From Lytechinus variegatus (Eukaryota; Echinodermata; Echinoidea; Temnopleuroida; Toxopneustidae): 64,000 nt of DNA. A program made the translations under genes and the position numbers. The first letter of the stretch is position 1; every line of letters begins with the position of its first letter. Of the stretch, positions 56,701 through 64,000 are shown one piece after another. The stretch is from contig NC_054742.1 in assembly GCF_018143015.1 (NCBI RefSeq), forward strand, positions 14,863,632 to 14,927,631. Direction: 5' to 3'. Under the pieces are notes generated by a model, which saw only the letters and a list, made by a program, of their open reading frames with translations, was not told the DNA's origin and searched no databases.

Positions 56701-58952
56701 ACAGTGCGTGATCCTTCAGAACATATTTCAAGATTGTTTTTGAGGTGCTAGCTAAGAAAGACGCAGTATTATCTCTGACGATGTGGTGATAGTGGATGCC
56801 GCCGTGAAATTTTAAAGGTTGTATTACTGATGGAGATCACAGCGCTTCTCTCTTACAACGTTTATGATGATAGACATCTTCTCTTCAACCTCTTGGTCAT
56901 AGCAGACGCCGCCGTGAAGTTTTAAAGGTTGTATTATTGACGGAGATCACTGCGCTACTCTCTTACATCGTTTATGATGAAAGACATCTTCTCTTCAACC
57001 TCGTGGTGATAGCGGACCCCGCCATGAACTTAATTAAGTCGTATTATTGACGGAGCTTGTTGCGTAACTATCTTACATCGTTTATGATGATATACATCTT
57101 CTTTTCAACCTCGTGGTGATAGCGACGCCGGCGTGAAGTTTTAAAGGTTGTATTATTGACAGAGATCACTGCGCTACTCTCTTACATCGTTTATGATGAA
57201 AGACATTTTCTCTTCGACCTCGTGGTGATAGCGGACCCCGCCGTGAACTTAAAAAGTTGTATTATTGACGGAGTTTGTTGCGTTACTATCTTACATCGTT
57301 TGTGATAATATACATGTACATCTTCTCTTCAACCTCGTGGTGATAGCAGACCCCGCCCTGAACTTAAAAAGTCGTATTATTGTTGGAGTTCGTTGCGTTA
57401 CTATCTTACATGGTTTGTGATGATATACATGTATGTACATCTTCTCTTCAACCTCGTGGTGATAGCGGACCCGCCGTGAACTTAATAAGGTCGTCTTGAC
57501 GGACATCACGGCGCTACTCTCTTACATTGTCTAAGATGATAGACATCTTCTCTTCAACCTCGTGGTGTTAGCGGACGCCGCCATGAACTTAACAAGGTCG
57601 TATTATTGACAAACATCATTGCGCGACTCTCTTACATCGTACGAGATCAAGAGATCATTCCAATAATTCTAAATAGCTAGCACCTCACATAAAAATACTT
57701 AAATGTCCCGCCGATCGTTTATTGACATGTGATCTTTGAGAATTATTTTCATTTTATTTTCCTTTGCTCGGAAGCTGCGTCATTCGTTTATCTTTCTAAT
57801 AAAAATCACTCATTTTAATGTAAAGCAGTAACACCTCAAAACACTTTTAAAACATGTTTCAAATGATCGCGCATGTTGGCGACTTCCATTCCAATGCATT
57901 CGTCTTTGTGACTATGTCAGGAAGATGCGCGCGACCGCAAACAAAATTTTAATTTATTCCTTTGTTTTTAAACATCACCGATTCGATTTTCGATTCGATT
58001 TCGATTTTAGAAGCTTAACTGCCTATCCGATTTTCGATCTGATTTTTTATTCGATTTCATTTAGGCCTACAACATTAGTTTCTGTTGATAAATATCATAA
58101 AGTAATTTATATATTTATTAAAACAAATATTTTGCGATTCCTGATATCTATCGGCAGATGCAAGTATTTTTTAAATCCAAGTTGGCAGCTCCCTGGGTTA
58201 GGTCTAGTCACTCATACAATGAACAAGGTTATGATATATATATGTCATTATGTGTGGCAAAATCAGGGTGGCAATGTTTGGCTTATTTTCTCTTTTTCTT
58301 TGGGGCAAATGCCTGATTTTTTACACTGATAGTTTCCAATACACCTATTTTTCATACAACTTGACTCTTATTTAAATTTGATTCTTTAAATCATTTTTTC
58401 TTAATTAAAAACAGAGATCAAATTCAAAAAATGAAAATTTTCTTGCCATATTACTTTCCACCAATAGAGGGCGTACACAAAAATATGCCCAAAATTCAAG
58501 TTTTTGAGTGCTCTGGTGAATACAAAAATTTATATTCCCAAGTTACTAATGAAAAATCAATTGCAACTGTATGGAAATTAGTAATTTTGGTCACAAAAGT
58601 GATATTTTAATGATTTTTTAGTGTGTGCTCTGTACAACATTGGCATTCCATAGTCCTACCTGTAGATTCCCCACAGGCAGGGTGGTAGCAGTGAACAAGT
58701 GGGTCTAGTACCGGTACCGTAGTAGAGTCCACCAACCACGGCATGCATGGTAAGCTAATTGCCGGCCCGGCGGCACGGCACGAAAGCCTTCGACCTAGTA
58801 CCTAGTCATGCTAGTAGAGTAACGTTACTTACCTGCATCGATTTGCCCGAGACTGTTGCAAAATATCCTATATTATCAAAAAATGCCAGAGACCCGCCAA
58901 CTCCTAGAGTAAAACCACCTGCAAACACTCTAAAAGCCTGCTTTCCGGTCAT
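44512..58952 (-). CDS. IMMP2L: mitochondrial inner membrane peptidase subunit 2, five coding exons (58952-58833, 54261-54158, 47563-47498, 46108-46006, 44721-44512)
   Basis: Catalytic subunit of the inner-membrane peptidase (signal peptidase I family, S26), which removes intermembrane-space sorting signals from mitochondrial proteins. Five - strand exons join in frame to 603 nt, 200 residues plus stop, with GT-AG introns and matching phases (0,2,2,0). Residues 9-34 form the membrane anchor. Serine 38 in GKSMQP is the expected nucleophile; lysine 86 in [11 protein letters not shown] is the expected general base. [19 protein letters not shown] (101-119), LDSNYFGP (124-131) and [14 protein letters not shown] follow the human protein closely. 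Human IMMP2L has 175 residues; this one has an acidic C-terminal extension of about 25. An in-frame ATG 35 codons upstream (59057) would give 235 residues; I chose 58952 because its length before the serine matches the family. Convergent with MIC19. Confidence 0.93.
45000..45020. repeat. (TA)n microsatellite
   Basis: Run of atatatatatatatata in IMMP2L intron 4. Confidence 0.8.
45630..45860. repeat. three-copy 70-bp tandem repeat
   Basis: Three units of about 70-76 bp, each with cccattctccaca, ataaagatatcactatgtgt and cctacagtgattt. In IMMP2L intron 4, ending about 150 bp downstream of the exon 4 donor. Confidence 0.85.
46006..46108 (-). CDS. IMMP2L: IMMP2L coding exon 4
   Basis: 103 nt after a tgtgttgcag acceptor, encoding [17 protein letters not shown] and on to LDSNYFGP, then donor gtaagt. 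It matches human HKNRYVKVPRGHIWVEGDH and FDSNSFGP. Reading on into the intron gives VSI, which looks like the human VSL by chance. Confidence 0.95.
46816..46904. repeat. nearly loopless hairpin
   Basis: Arms gcgagattttgcat, gaaagaaagag and gctctatt face ata gagc, tctttctttcacc and atgcaaaatctcgc, with almost no loop. Lies in IMMP2L intron 3; it would form a 38-bp stem in RNA. Confidence 0.85.
47498..47563 (-). CDS. IMMP2L: IMMP2L coding exon 3 (catalytic lysine)
   Basis: 66 nt between a tttattgccag acceptor and a gtaagt donor, encoding [19 protein letters not shown] and three more residues. It matches human [19 protein letters not shown], with the catalytic lysine of the KR pair intact. Phase 2 at both ends. 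Confidence 0.95.
47893..47973 (+). repeat. terminal fragment of the TGTCTCACCTGC family
   Basis: Contains only the shared right end: gttttcaaaggtcagcactg and gactgccagaggcactccac. In IMMP2L intron 2. Confidence 0.7.
48005..48800 (+). repeat. third, broken copy of the 15150/56205 dispersed repeat
   Basis: Contains cttactttccacgaatagag, atatgctcaaaattaaagtt and gagcactctggtgaataaaa (shared with 58450-58530), then foreign sequence including a hairpin at 48511-48645, then gtcacaaaagtgatattcta (shared with 58590). Confidence 0.6.
48511..48645. repeat. foldback with 37-41-bp arms
   Basis: gactagctcttctttcgggg and aacatcaaatatattgcc face ggcaatatatttgatgttcc and ctcaaggccagtc across about 57 bp. 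Probably a small MITE in IMMP2L intron 2. Confidence 0.75.
49605..52400 (+). pseudogene. hAT-like BED-finger transposase pseudogene
   Basis: Successive pieces in changing frames follow the layout of hAT-type proteins common in marine invertebrates. 49625-49780: a BED-like finger with [20 protein letters not shown] and then AHAEA in another frame. 49798-50175: an open 125-codon piece with [20 protein letters not shown] and [12 protein letters not shown]. About 50900-51040: [29 protein letters not shown]. 51095-51411: [20 protein letters not shown]. 51705-51915: [19 protein letters not shown]. 52107-52382: the C-terminal region with a [18 protein letters not shown] piece like the hAT dimerisation domain. 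Frameshifts and stops separate the pieces, so no full-length protein can be made. Antisense to IMMP2L, inside its intron 2. The family name rests on layout; the element's TIRs were not found. Confidence 0.7.
50703..50866. mobile_element. 164-bp Tc1/mariner-like MITE inside the hAT pseudogene
   Basis: Inverted ends cagtgcgtatcaaaaaaagt and tttacactttgaaaaa, flanked by TA on each side (50701-50702, 50867-50868). The terminus is shared with the 1.4-kb element at 4573-5968. It must be younger than the pseudogene. Confidence 0.88.
52918..53640 (-). repeat. TGTCTCACCTGC-family tandem-array element, reverse full copy
   Basis: Starts caagtggaacgcctctgcca and ends atgcaggtgagacaaaaatc, with four units of tgacctttgaccttggtcat and related phrases. 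In IMMP2L intron 2. Confidence 0.85.
53896..54108. mobile_element. 213-bp foldback MITE next to IMMP2L exon 2
   Basis: Left end aaaggcctgttcacaccacc plus cgagcgtcgtttgagcggtc; right end inverted, gaccgctccaacaacgctcg and ggcggtgtgaccatgccttt. Arms about 52 bp. Flanked by TA on both sides. It begins 50 bp past the exon 2 donor in the direction of transcription. Confidence 0.85.
54158..54261 (-). CDS. IMMP2L: IMMP2L coding exon 2
   Basis: 104 nt after a ttcttcag acceptor, donor gtgagt. It encodes [19 protein letters not shown] and then IERGDVVSL, matching human PSLNPGG, DVVLLNHW and HRGDIVSL. Phase 0 in, phase 2 out. A 213-bp foldback MITE ends about 50 bp downstream of the donor in the direction of transcription. 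Confidence 0.93.
54400..55150 (+). repeat. two copies of a 260-bp dispersed repeat, with a fragment between
   Basis: Copy 1 about 54410-54680 and copy 2 about 54880-55150 share taattggtcaagcaagaaaa-like, ctttgaccttttgacctca-like, ctgaagttatcg and gcgtgataccataatac phrases. Between them (54787-54865) lies a reverse end fragment of the TGTCTCACCTGC family. Confidence 0.75.
55170..55732. mobile_element. foldback MITE, uninterrupted relative of the nest's outer layer
   Basis: Left arm cataaaatcagataacaaat-like sequence and tgggctgatgtcacatctcc; right arm agatgtgacatcagcccacc, ttgttattcgattttgatga and actgaccatccctttaattc. Arms about 180 bp, inner loop about 190 bp. Confidence 0.8.
55900..56070. 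mobile_element. foldback MITE related to 18679-18880
   Basis: agttctctccttctacccca and gtctcgatcggccatttt face aaacggctgatcgagactgg and ggaggagagaactttt across about 18 bp; the right side ends gtgcatcgatgtcaggattc. Confidence 0.75.
56571..58075. mobile_element. 1.5-kb insertion with a near-perfect target duplication
   Basis: Its limits come from the uninterrupted copy at 15150-15890. The flanks GTTTCGGTT and GTTTCTGTT look like an 8-9-bp target duplication with one change. Both sides carry clustered cgatttt/cgattcg words (56576-56670 and 57976-58060). No ORF; the middle is a tandem array. Confidence 0.7.
56740..57650. repeat. eight-copy tandem repeat of about 110-118 bp
   Basis: Units built on cttctcttcaacctcgtggt, gatagcggaccccgccgtga, agtcgtattattgacggag and gctactctcttacatcgttt. 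Units fall into two alternating types (ttttaaaggttg against ttaaaaagtcg), suggesting a higher-order dimer in part of the array. Confidence 0.85.
58833..58952 (-). CDS. IMMP2L: IMMP2L coding exon 1 (membrane anchor and catalytic serine)
   Basis: Forty codons from MTGKQAF to GKSMQ, then donor gtaagt. It carries the hydrophobic anchor and the catalytic Ser-Met pair. The alternative upstream ATG at 59057 extends the N terminus with MSYYLVSLLNKF and more; which start is used is open. Confidence 0.88.
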
Positions 58953-59059
58953 TGTTAGCTCAAGTTGATAATTCTTGTCCCGGCAGGGAATTAAATCACG
59001 ACACGTTCTCAAACCATCGATAAATTTATTAAGCAAAGACACTAAATAATACGACATGT

Positions 59060-59880
59060 CAACTCCGCGTGCTTCCGTAGGTAGCGAGAGCCCTTTAACA
59101 GTGCGCGTGCCCTACAATGAGAACGTAAAGAAAATTACACCTTTCACCTGTCAAATAAATTAGGGGGCTCTCACAAAAGGTTCCCCACACAGCAAGCAAA
59201 AAAAAAGATATTAAAAAAAATCATCTTTTTCATATGAATGAAAATAACCTCGCGACTTATTAGTATTTGGCTCACCGGCCACGCTGAAAAACCCCGCTAT
59301 TTCAAACTTTGAGCACGTGCATTGTTGAATTAGCCCTTCACTCTAGATAGCTCTATATACAATTGTTTAAAGTTTTAAACAGGCTATTCAATTCTTCAAT
59401 TAGAGTGACGGGCACAGTGGCGTAATTTCGGGAGACACGGGGGCATGATGAGAAAAAAGAAAGAAAGGGAAGGAAAGGAAAGGGATCGAAGGGGGGAAGT
59501 GGAAAGAAAACTACGAAAAACATGAACAATGGGAAACGGAAGGAAACTCGCTGGAAAAGATGACGGTCGCAATCAGGACAAAAAGTCCTTCGCAAAACAC
59601 GAGACATTCCCGTCCTTTCGTTTGAGGACGCGGACGCTTATTTACAACGGTCGTTGACTTTGGAAGGGACTTTTTGGGCCCGTCATCATGGTCGTAAAAC
59701 TCAGTCCTGCAATGCAAATTGTGTGACATGAGATTTTTTTTTCGTTTCGCATCTGCGACGGAAACATTCAATATGCGTTTCGTGTGCAAAATTCTGGTTG
59801 CTACTATGGTAACAGCGATTTATCCGATTGAGGACGACTTTCCAAAGCCACATTTGACTCCTCCTAGGGCTCGAGAGGCC
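59060..59880. other. region upstream of IMMP2L
   Basis: The IMMP2L promoter should lie here on the - strand, but no motif could be placed. A purine-rich run (59450-59510) follows acagtggcgtaatttcggga at 59415, the left end of the G/C-run MITE family. No gene seen. Confidence 0.4.
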
Positions 59881-59882
59881 GC

Positions 59883-60192
59883 CCGGGGGCCCACTTCCAT
59901 TGATTAGTGGATACCAATAGCGACCACCGGTAAAAGGGGACAGAGTGGGCAGGTACGTTACGTATATAGGCCTATGTAACGTTATAAGGGTGTCAAAACG
60001 ATGTTTAAAATGCTGAAATAAGAGATATATATTCAATACTTGTAGGGTTTCACAAGCCAAATACTTGTTAAGAGATGCATTTTCATAATCTGGAAAAGAA
60101 TTGCTTCCCTTGTTTAGCATGTTTAGGGTACTTTTCGAAACCCCATGGTCGTGCCTGGTATCCACTCATCAATGGAAGTGGTCCCCCCGGAA
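59883..60192. mobile_element. 310-bp MITE with GAGTGGATACCA-type TIR
   Basis: Left cgggggcccacttccattga and ttagtggatacca; right inverted, tggtatccactcatcaatgg and aagtggtccccccgg. The interior has acttgttaagagatgcattt as in the relative at 31560-32115. Confidence 0.8.
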
Positions 60193-60618
60193 TTTAAATC
60201 TAATCCCCATTTCTGGGGAATGTAAAACATAATGCCCCTCACATCGTGTGCGAGAGGCATATCGTTTGTGTATAAGGAGTAAACAAAAGAAGCAAAGAAA
60301 CAAAAGAAACAAAAGGAAACGAGTTCAAAGGTATCGCATATGATGTGTACATATCAACGCATGCGAAATGTTCGGCTGGAGAGGTTGATCTTAAGCCCCA
60401 GTCACATATAGAGCCCGGACCACCCCGGACCATCCCGGATCTGATCCGGGGTGGTCCGGGGAGAGATCCGTGTTGGCACCTTGGGCATCCTTGGAGGTCC
60501 GGGGTGGTCCGTGTTGGTCCTTGAACGTCCGGGAGGCCAACACGGCAGTTTTTGACTGTCAAAAACATCCGGCGTCATCCGTGGACTGCCGTGTTGGCAA
60601 AGCCATCCGGGATGGTCC

Positions 60619-60702
60619 GTGTAGGTCCGTGTGGCTGCCGTGTAGGTCCGTGTAGCTGCCGTGTAGGTCCGTGTAGCTGCCGTGTAGGTCCGTGTGGCTG
60701 CC
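60619..60702 (+). repeat. four-copy 21-bp tandem repeat
   Basis: Four complete units of gtgtaggtccgtgtagctgc plus c; the first and last have ggctg for agctg. More degenerate units extend to 60430. Confidence 0.9.
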
Positions 60703-61379
60703 TGGAGTATCCTTGGCAGTCCGTGTTCTTTTTTCCCCATCAAAATCATTACAGCGCTATTTACTTTATGAACTTTTCAGTAGTTATTAAACAGTTGACA
60801 CAAACATGCTTAATTTATTCAAGTGGATGATTAAATGATTCAGGATATTTTCTTACGCTTTGGAGATTGGCCCCAACCTAATATTTGTAAACTTAGTGCA
60901 TGTATGAATAATTTTTTTCCTTTTTTTCCTAATATTTACCCACTACTTTGTTATCATATGTATATGTTATATGTTATGTACCTGTTACATCGAAATTGTA
61001 CATTAAGTTTTATACTACTGCCCTGCATCGACAGTAATATGCGTCATAACCTGGGCCTATCTTAATTGTTATTATGTTTTGTATAGACTTTGTAAATTTA
61101 TTTCCTTTATTGTGATTTTAATGAAGTGATATCAAATCAAATCGAAATTACATTTGTCGTTCAAGATTTAAAGTACTTAACATTTAACAACTACTGTTAA
61201 AACAGTAAACTGTGTTGTATAAAAAAAAAACTGCGTTTTTACTGGTTAAGGAACTTTTGATATATTTTTAAACACAACATGATAATTTTGCGACAAGGAT
61301 GAGAAAAAAATGAACAAATAGATAAATAAATATATAATTAGATAAATATCAGCTCATTGTTGTGAACAGATTTTCATTT

Positions 61380-61680
61380 GCCGTGCTGGTCAATATAGCT
61401 GCCGTGTTGGTCCTTGAGCTGACGTGTTGGTCCGTGTAGCTGACGTGTTGGTCCTTGTAGCTGACGTGTTGGTCCGTGTTGTTGACGTGTTGGTCCGTGT
61501 AGCTGACGTGTTGGTCCGTGTAGCTGACGTGTTGGTCCGTGTAGCTGACGTGTTGGTCCGTGTAGCTGACGTGTTGGTCCTTGTAGCTGACGTGTTGGTC
61601 CGTGTTGCTGACGTGTTGGTCCGTGTAGCTGACGGGTTGGTCCGTGTTGCTGACGTGTTGGTCCGTGTTGACGACGTGCT
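61380..61680 (+). repeat. about fourteen-copy 21-bp tandem repeat
   Basis: Units read gacgtgttggtccgtgtagc plus t, with variants ccttg and gttgc. The unit differs from the 60619 array by about two bases. Since 21 is a multiple of 3, several frames stay open and give spurious proteins (LVRVADV and ATRTNTS words). Confidence 0.9.
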
Positions 61681-61835
61681 CTGCCGGCATGGTCCGTGTA
61701 GATCCGTGTGAAGCTGCCGTGTTGATGCCGTGTTTACAGTCATCCGGTTCAAAACTATCCCGGACCTCCCCGGATCATGCCGGTATTGCCGTGTTGATCC
61801 GTGAGGATCCGTGTCTATATGTGACTGGGGCTTTA

Positions 61836-62310
61836 TCCATGAAATCAATTGCCAGTGATCCACCAATAATCCACATTAAATGTAATATCGATTCGATGGA
61901 CTGTAATGATCTATATTTAAGCCTTCATTCAGTAAGGTTTTTCCTCACTCAATATGTTCTCGATTTGTTTGAAAAACCACTTTCTTGTCCATGTCATAAA
62001 TCTATTTTAGGTCCTGCATTTTGAATATCTCCAGCCATCAGTCGTAACATGCATGTATGCGGTACGGGTGTCGCGGAAAGGGATTTTGCACACGAAAAGC
62101 AGATTTGTAGGGCCTGTAACCTCCCTGTTACACAAAGCTTAGCATTGATCGTAGAGCAATTTTCTACGTTTGATTTTATTGACTGTAATGCACAATCAAT
62201 CTTAAAAATCAAGTGTATGATTAAGCGTTAACTTTTGTGTTAGGGGACCCTAATACTAGCGTCCGTGATGATTGCGAAAGGTCCCAATTATATATCCCCA
62301 CAGACGGTGG
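61836..62310. other. unassigned DNA, possible decayed LINE piece
   Basis: A + strand frame at 62049-62231 reads ICRACNLPVTQSLAL then FIDCNAQSI, faintly like the PHD-type finger of some echinoderm LINEs. Too weak to call. Confidence 0.3.
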
Positions 62311-62312
62311 AG

Positions 62313-62420
62313 TAACTACGGGGGCACGTGCCCCCTCCCCCAATTGGCTGCCCCCCCCCCAAAAAAAAAGGAGAAAAGGAAAATAAAAGGGAAAAGCGTA
62401 TAGTTGGAGGGAGATGAAAT
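62313..62420. mobile_element. left end of a G/C-run MITE
   Basis: ggtggagtaactacgggggc, then C-rich and GA-rich runs as in the element at 10941-11704. The right end is not identified. Confidence 0.45.
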
Positions 62421-62739
62421 TGGATATCATATTGTATAGTAGTATTATGTTATGTCATGTTAAATAATGTATATTATACTATATTACATCATATTTTAAT
62501 AACTTTATGAAATAGGCCTACTCATTGCTTAGGTGTGTTCATCATTCCTGGTGTTCACATTTTTGTCTGTTCAAAGAGATATATAAACCTGTTGTACTAC
62601 AAAACATCCTGTTTTCAAGTCCGAAAATATATACAATAATACATATATCATCGCATTTCCAGTTATTAATGATTTATGTCGTGACATAATATGCTCATTT
62701 TAATGACGACTAAAAGGGATTGCCTCTTTGAAGGTCTCA

Positions 62740-63260
62740 ATTCCCGCTTACGTTCGCAATATTTTGGTGAGATAATTATGTCTGTTCTTTATGAATTCCT
62801 AAAAACAGTCCCCTTTTTCTGGTCAGAATTATTAGTTTGATGAAATAGGCCTACGGTCTTAGTGAATTCTTAAAAACAAGAATTCTTCAGGTCTGAATTT
62901 CAAAAATGTTCAGCTCACACTTTTCACTCGTAATATTTGATTAAAGAGATATTCATGTTCATGATTACAATGAATTCACAAAATCAGCACTCTGGTGAGA
63001 TTATGAGATAGGCCTATGTATAAGCTCTTCATGAATTTCTATAAGAAACGGTCCTTAAAAAAACTGTTTGGGGTCAATATATACAAAAATTTGGCGCACT
63101 TTGTGCTCGCATCGTTTGTTTATTGAGAAAGGTGTATCGTGATTACAAAAATGTTGCTTATGACATCTATTTTTTTGTCTGAATATGAAAAAAAAAACTT
63201 CAGCTCGCACTTCGCGCTCGCATTATACACGTTTGTGACATTTCTTAATTATCTCTCTAT
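62740..63260 (+). repeat. GCGCTTCGCGCTCGC motif tandem array
   Basis: Four units about 110-170 bp apart: cccgcttacgttcgcaatat near 62743, cacacttttcactcgtaata near 62922, cgcactttgtgctcgcatcg near 63092 and cgcacttcgcgctcgcatta near 63204. Spacers share ttgaagagatattcatgttc-type and gattacaa phrases with the arrays in the first 9 kb. Confidence 0.7.
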
Positions 63261-63518
63261 TAGGTCAGCATATCTGGCGCGCGCTTCAATTTAAAGAGAT
63301 TCAAAATTTTTGCTGGTGCCACAGCCCCATCATGGCAGTGACCCAAGCCATGTGTCCCTACCAAAGTAAAGATTTGCGCCCCTTGCGTTGGCAATTAGAG
63401 CACCGTTAAAAAGCTTTGTCTAAATCTCCAAAGCTACCGGGGGCTAAGGGCTCATATAACCTTCAAATGGCTCAAGGCTCCCTGTATGAACTCCTCCTGA
63501 ATTAAACGTTGAAGCCAC

Positions 63519-63704
63519 TATAGCGTACCTACGGGGGTGGCGAGAGACGTATCCCTGCCCCCCTGACGAACTTGAGGAACAGACCGGGGGAACAGACCCT
63601 TTTTTTTTTGCTTGTCAAATTTTTCTTGTACGAAATCCTATAGTTGTGGGGTTTTTTTGGGCCCGGAGCGGACGAATTTGCCCCCCCCCCCCTAGGTACG
63701 CCAC
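63519..63704. mobile_element. about 186-bp MITE with AGTGGCGTACCTA-type ends
   Basis: Left agcgtacctacgggggtgg, right inverted cccctaggtacgccactt, with a T10 run and a C13 run inside. No ORF. Confidence 0.7.
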
Positions 63705-64000
63705 TTGTTGAAGCACTGTCGTACAGGGGGGGGGGGTGCTTGGCTCCATTGCAAATAAAAAAAATATAGGATGTAACACAGTGAAATTAATGGAGAACAA
63801 TTAGTTAGATTATTTGCTGAATATGATGGAAAATCCATCACTTAATTAGAATTTCATTTAAAAAAGCAAAAACGTTTTTTGGCTCGCTTCGCTTTTTTTT
63901 TTAATGTGTTGTGTTAAGCGATATATAATATGTACCGCGATTTTTTAAAGGATGTTTTATTGTATTCTCTCAAAAATCAAAATACACAATCACAATATAT

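Larger units (their letters stand above)
56205..58700 (+). repeat. dispersed repeat, interrupted copy (partner at 15150-15890)
   Basis: Shares agcctggaggcgtctgggag, acgcctggatttgctttata, attacccgtgttgaacctag and agcgttcacttaccccgtct with the 15150 copy, then is broken at 56571 and resumes at about 58083 with gttgataaatatcataaagt, ending ctgtagattccccacaggca. In IMMP2L intron 1. Confidence 0.8.
60394..61832. mobile_element. 1.44-kb TIR element with 21-bp tandem arrays, TTA target duplication
   Basis: Perfect 19-bp TIRs starting AGCCCCAGTCACATATAG (60394-60412 and 61814-61832), flanked by TTA on both sides (60391-60393, 61833-61835). A 3-bp TWA duplication is typical of PIF/Harbinger elements, so this is probably a non-autonomous member. 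Both subterminal zones carry ccggaccaccccggacc-like and 21-bp repeat sequence in the same orientation; the middle (60740-61380) is AT-rich and has no transposase. Confidence 0.85.

Noticed and set aside
57291..57509. - strand frame over the 115-bp array
   Set aside because: Produced by the tandem repeat; its repeated protein words follow the DNA period.
61349..61866. Long open frames on both strands over the 21-bp array (ATRTNTS and LVRVADV words), and similar frames at 60402-60749
   Set aside because: A 21-bp unit keeps several frames open on both strands; the frames overlap, lack homology and lie wholly in a TIR element's tandem repeats.
61994..62060. 2A-like motif on the - strand (LRLMAGDIQNAGP), reminiscent of echinoderm LINE 2A peptides
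   Set aside because: One residue short and with alanine in place of the key proline; the frame closes soon after. Probably chance.
62049..62231. PHD-like finger of a LINE (ICRACNLPV, FIDCNAQSI)
   Set aside because: Only part of the Cys/His pattern is present and no neighbouring LINE motifs could be found.
1..64000. CRISPR-like arrays or prokaryotic defence systems
   Set aside because: The tandem repeats here have no unique spacers of constant length, and the two genes are intron-containing mitochondrial genes of an animal.

Overview
The window is eukaryotic nuclear DNA from a marine invertebrate, most likely an echinoderm and probably sea-urchin-like. This rests on GT-AG introns of 0.4 to 13 kb, AT-rich repeat-packed introns, tRNA-derived SINEs, and repeat families I associate with echinoid and other marine-invertebrate genomes (the GCGCTTCGCGCTCGC motif arrays and the CATGACCAAGGTCAAAGGTCA arrays). 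The species assignment is inference. No bacterial, operon or CRISPR features are present.

Two protein-coding genes can be reconstructed exon by exon, and they converge. On the + strand, 9900-35436, seven coding exons encode a 162-residue MIC19/MIC25-type protein (CHCHD3/CHCHD6 family), a MICOS subunit of the mitochondrial inner membrane with an N-myristoylation-type start and a twin CX9C CHCH domain. On the - strand, 58952-44512, five coding exons encode a 200-residue IMMP2L-type subunit of the mitochondrial inner-membrane signal peptidase, with the catalytic serine and lysine in place. All splice phases agree in both genes. Both proteins act at the mitochondrial inner membrane.

Everything else is repeat. 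1-9.7 kb: short-period motif arrays, a 5'-truncated LINE, a 1.4-kb element with long terminal inverted repeats (TIRs) and TA target duplications, tRNA-derived SINEs. 10.3-12.9 kb (MIC19 intron 1): a roughly 2.5-kb palindrome with a 0.76-kb insertion in one arm. 12.9-17.5 kb: a TIR element and tandem arrays. 21.1-23.1 kb: a tandem-array element split by a 792-bp TIR element. 23.5-32.1 kb: several MITE-like elements and a second LINE tail. 38.3-42.8 kb, between the two genes: a four-level nest of insertions whose innermost layer holds a compact hammerhead-ribozyme fold and a perfect 63-bp inverted repeat next to (TA)n, as expected for a Penelope-like retroelement remnant. 49.6-52.4 kb (IMMP2L intron 2): a decayed hAT-like BED-finger transposase pseudogene carrying a 164-bp TA-flanked MITE. 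56.2-58.7 kb: a repeat interrupted by a 1.5-kb insert with eight roughly 115-bp tandem units. 60.4-61.8 kb: a 1.44-kb element with perfect 19-bp TIRs, TTA duplications and 21-bp tandem arrays.

The most notable items are the hammerhead/Penelope remnant, the four-level nest, the giant palindrome, the 21-bp-array TIR element, and the many exact DR1 nuclear-receptor-type half-site pairs (AGGTCA-A-AGGTCA) carried by the dispersed arrays. All coordinates and alignments were made by eye.
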